Assembly (NCBI RefSeq): GCF_000266885.1
Contig: NC_018020.1
Location: 186,001-250,000, forward strand
Direction: 5' to 3'
DNA length: 64,000 bases
DNA from: Turneriella parva DSM 21527
GTDB taxonomy: Bacteria; Spirochaetota; Leptospiria; Turneriellales; Turneriellaceae
The notes under the pieces were generated by a model. It saw only the letters and a list, made by a program, of their open reading frames with translations. It ran no database searches and had not been told where the DNA came from. The position numbers were made by a program, and so were the translations under genes. Shown piece after piece: positions 61,628 through 64,000 of the stretch; the stretch's first letter is position 1, and the number at the start of each line of letters is the position of its first letter.

Positions 61628-62010
61628 CGAACGCACACGAGGTGCAGAGGATCGCGACTGGAACGAGGCCATCTTTGTCGCGATCCGACGGCGCGCTCAG
61701 CGAAGCTGCGCCGCAGGCACACGAAGTCGCCGGGTCTGCGGCTGGCAGGATGCCATCTTAGCTGCAGACGCGCAGGAGGCGCAAGGGCTCGCGACCCGCA
61801 TAAATGCGGTATTTGTTGCGAACCGACCGCGCACGATGCGCATGGGTTCGCAACCCGCACGGATGCGGTCTTTGTCGCGAACCGAACTCGCACAACGTGC
61901 ATGGGTTCGCAACCCGCAAGGATGCGGACTTTGTCGCGAACCGACGGCGCACGACGCGCATGGGTTCGCAACCCGCACGGATGCGGTCTTAGTTGCGAAC
62001 CGAACGCCTG
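61628..62010. repeat. 59-bp tandem repeat array upstream of flaB
   Basis: Well conserved units at 61790-61848, 61849-61907 and 61908-61966, and a partial fourth at 61967 to about 62010. Degenerate units occupy about 61628-61789. Each contains inverted repeats, GGTTCGC...GCGAACC around CCGCA/TGCGG, and the constant GCATGGGTT. Both strands are open in several frames because period 59 is not a multiple of three and stops are rare; this does not look like protein coding. The 13-mer GCACACGAGGTGC (61633-61645) is shared with the murI repeat. Confidence 0.85.
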
Positions 62011-62097
62011 ACCCCACCTAAACCCGGCCGGTTCCCGACCAGAATGTTTAATGTCGAAACAAATTTGGCGTAGTTTGCCCGGCTTTTTGGTGCAGCC

Positions 62098-64000
62098 ATG
62101 TCTGTTATTTTGTATATTGCCAGATCAAAGATGGGCTTTAGCGGATCTGCACTACTCGAAGAGCTGAAGAAGCTTTATATACTTGAGCGTCGCGAATTTT
62201 TTCGCATTATCGGCTTTGGCATTATCCAGGGCCTGCTCGGCCTTATCGTACCGATCGCAGTGGGTAATCTCATTAACGCGGTGTCGTTTGGTGGTCTGCT
62301 GCAGCCCGTCGTCATTCTCACGATTATTCTCATCAGCTTTTTGCTCGCCGGCGCCAGTATACGCATTCTGCAGGTGTGGTTTATCGAAATTCTGCAGCGT
62401 CGTCTGTTTACCCGCACGGTGATGGCTGCCAGCCAGTCGGCGTTGGCGGCCACGACGCCCGGCGAACGCGACAAAATGAACTACTTTGTGGAGCTCTTCG
62501 CCCTGCAAAAGGATATCGTTTCACTGCTCACCGACGGCGTCACATCGCTCATCGCGGTCGTCATCGGCATGTTCGTGATCGCCCTCTATCACCCCTACTT
62601 CATTTATTTCAATATTTTTCTGGTGCTCACCGCCGGCTATGTAGTCGGTTACTTTCTGTTTAAAAGAGGGTTTGCACCAAGTTATGCCGAGTCGGACAGC
62701 AAATACCGCATTTTGCAATGGCTGCAAGAGAGCGCGACCAAAAAAGCGGGCAACAATCGAAAATTGGACAGCAACCAATTCGAAGAGCTGAGCCGCGACT
62801 ACCTGCAGAAACGAGCGAGCATATTTACCATCGTCTTTCGGCAGCACGTGGGCATGGTGGCGATATATGTGCTCGGCAACGGTATCGTTCTGATTCTCGG
62901 TGGCTATCTGGTACTGAAGAAAGAAATGAGCCTGGGGCAGCTGGTTGCGGCAGAAATCATCGTCTCGCGCATGCTCGATATTCTCTCAAAGTTCGGCAAA
63001 TATTTTGAGAACTTTTTCAGCATCAGCGATGCATTGCTGAAGCTGCGGCAACTCAATTCGCTTTCGCCCGCACCGACAGAGCAGACGATTGCCGCTCAGA
63101 ACGAAAGGTATGAGGCATACCTGCACCCGCGCTGGCAGCTCATGAACCTGCGCTGGTATTTCTTCTCGGCGATCGGTCTGATGCTTTTCGTGCTGTTTCT
63201 GCCCTGGCAGCAGACGTCGTACGGTGAGGGCAGGGTCGTGGCATTTTCGCCGACTGACAGGCAGCAGACCATTGAAGCACCCGTCGCCGGTCGAATCGTG
63301 CATTGGCACGTGCACGAAGGCTCGTTGGTAAAAAAGGGTGATCTGCTCGTGACGATCTCTGACCTCGATCCGCAGATTACCGAGAGGCTTGAGCAAGAGC
63401 GATTTGCCCTCACCGATCGCATGCGCGCGGCCCGCAGCAGGGTCGATTCAATCGAATCGCGTGTGACCTCGCTGCAACTGGCGCGCAGCGAAGCGATGAG
63501 CGCAGCTGAGAATCGTGTGGCGATGGCGAGCGAACGCGTGAGGCAGGCGCAGCAGACTGTGGCCGCAAGCGAGGCCGCCCTCGAGACGGCAAAGTTGAAT
63601 TACGAGCGCCAAAAATCGCTCATGGAACAAGGCCTTACCTCTCAGCGTAATGTTGAGCTTGCCGAGTTAGAGCTGAAAAGAACGCGAACTGAAGAGCAGC
63701 GTGCGGTCGCAGGGCTCAAATCTGCCGAAGAAGAAAAAAAAGCGATGAGGCGTGATGCAAAGCGCATCGCGAGCGACGCAGACGCGGCTATCAACGACGC
63801 GCGGGCGACGATGCAAAGCGCACGCTCTGAGCTCGCCCGCAGCAACGAAGATCTGCCGCGCATTGAAATGCGGCTGTCACGCCAGAAGACGCAAGAGGTG
63901 TTGGCGCCTAAAGACGGCATTATCACCCGCCTCTTGGTCTCGCATGAGGCTGAATTTGTTAAAGAGGGCAAAGGCCTGTGTATATTGATTCCCGAATCAG
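62098..64000 (+). CDS. ABC-exporter-type membrane domain fused to an HlyD-type adaptor, 3' end cut by window
   Basis: 634 codons are visible without a stop. Residues about 1-330 look like an ABC exporter membrane domain with about six helices (IIGFGIIQGLLGLIVPIAVGNLINAV; ILTIILISFLLAGASIRILQVWFIEILQRRLFTRTV; VGMVAIYVLGNGIVLILGGYLVLKKEMSLGQLVAAEIIVSRMLDILSKFGKYFENFF). Where the ATPase domain would start there is a short linker, another membrane helix (about 355-372) and an HlyD-type adaptor (FLPWQQTSYGEGRVVAFSPTDRQQTIEAPVAGRIVHWHVHEGSLVKKGDLLVTISD), then a long coiled coil. No Walker A or ABC signature is visible. Membrane export or assembly role inferred. Confidence 0.82.
   Translation, partial: MSVILYIARSKMGFSGSALLEELKKLYILERREFFRIIGFGIIQGLLGLIVPIAVGNLINAVSFGGLLQPVVILTIILISFLLAGASIRILQVWFIEILQRRLFTRTVMAASQSALAATTPGERDKMNYFVELFALQKDIVSLLTDGVTSLIAVVIGMFVIALYHPYFIYFNIFLVLTAGYVVGYFLFKRGFAPSYAESDSKYRILQWLQESATKKAGNNRKLDSNQFEELSRDYLQKRASIFTIVFRQHVGMVAIYVLGNGIVLILGGYLVLKKEMSLGQLVAAEIIVSRMLDILSKFGKYFENFFSISDALLKLRQLNSLSPAPTEQTIAAQNERYEAYLHPRWQLMNLRWYFFSAIGLMLFVLFLPWQQTSYGEGRVVAFSPTDRQQTIEAPVAGRIVHWHVHEGSLVKKGDLLVTISDLDPQITERLEQERFALTDRMRAARSRVDSIESRVTSLQLARSEAMSAAENRVAMASERVRQAQQTVAASEAALETAKLNYERQKSLMEQGLTSQRNVELAELELKRTRTEEQRAVAGLKSAEEEKKAMRRDAKRIASDADAAINDARATMQSARSELARSNEDLPRIEMRLSRQKTQEVLAPKDGIITRLLVSHEAEFVKEGKGLCILIPES

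Noticed and set aside
61628-62010. CRISPR array
   Set aside because: Units abut with no unique spacers, period is 59 bp and no cas genes are present.
61546-62021. Open reading frames of about 100-150 codons on both strands upstream of flaB
   Set aside because: They arise because the 59-bp repeat array has few stops. The period is not a multiple of three, so the translations do not repeat as protein units, and both strands are equally open.

Overview
The window looks like chromosome from a spirochaete of the Leptospiraceae type, with moderately high GC. Turneriella or a relative is my inference, not shown. The support is a spirochaete FlaB flagellin, lipid A genes (lpxA, lpxB), many short-signal lipoproteins, TonB-linked outer-membrane transport, an OmpA/PD40 protein and a PilZ protein of spirochaete character. 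I see no rRNA, tRNA, CRISPR array, transposase or prophage genes.

Layout. Positions 1-7168 run leftward: an outer-membrane protein, purF, lpxB, rlpA and a truncated-by-window ftsK. Positions 7.5-17.4 kb form one functional block: exbB-exbD-tonB, a TonB-dependent receptor with a beta-helix lipoprotein, a small lipoprotein, a two-lobed aspartic-protease-like lipoprotein (opposite strand), and a PstS-like binding lipoprotein followed by a MarR-type regulator. The same octamer AATTAACT sits upstream of all three rightward operons, which suggests one regulon. Positions 17.4-28.8 kb hold mixed housekeeping genes: a PLP enzyme, a TPR protein, mtaB, a VOC protein, a zincin lipoprotein, mrfA helicase, an AstE-like deacylase, a beta-barrel, a YciO-like protein, an SDR and a PilZ protein. 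Positions 29-36 kb contain leuS, 5-formyl-THF cyclo-ligase, ssb, a CoA-disulfide-reductase/rhodanese-like fusion and a HemN-family radical SAM enzyme. Positions 36.4-41 kb are secreted proteins, led by a 1191-residue Ig-repeat/FG-GAP lipoprotein. Positions 41-49.7 kb carry lpxA-sthA, the ybeY-corC-recO cluster, a STAS protein, ribBX and an mqnP/ubiA-type gene. Positions 49.7-59.5 kb carry OmpA/PD40, photolyase, a membrane spermidine-synthase-like protein, a flagellar-neighbourhood-like protein, purT, lysC and murI. The window ends with a helical protein, flaB and an unusual membrane protein that runs off the edge.

The most striking non-coding signals are as follows. (1) Two related 153-161 bp elements begin exactly at a stop codon and fold into a branched structure with compensatory changes (2235-2387 and 28825-28985). 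(2) Many gene ends carry long perfect hairpins that contain the stop codon. (3) A near-continuous run of five hairpins follows flaB. (4) A family of 57-59 bp hairpin-forming tandem repeats lies upstream of flaB and inside the start of murI, where each copy repeats the start codon. (5) Dispersed short repeats are inserted in frame inside tonB, a TPR gene and the hemN-like gene.

The most striking protein is the last gene: an ABC-exporter membrane domain joined to an HlyD-type adaptor with no ATPase domain between them. Two enzymes look like family members that have lost key cysteines: the CoADR/rhodanese fusion, and the cyclohydrolase half of RibBX.
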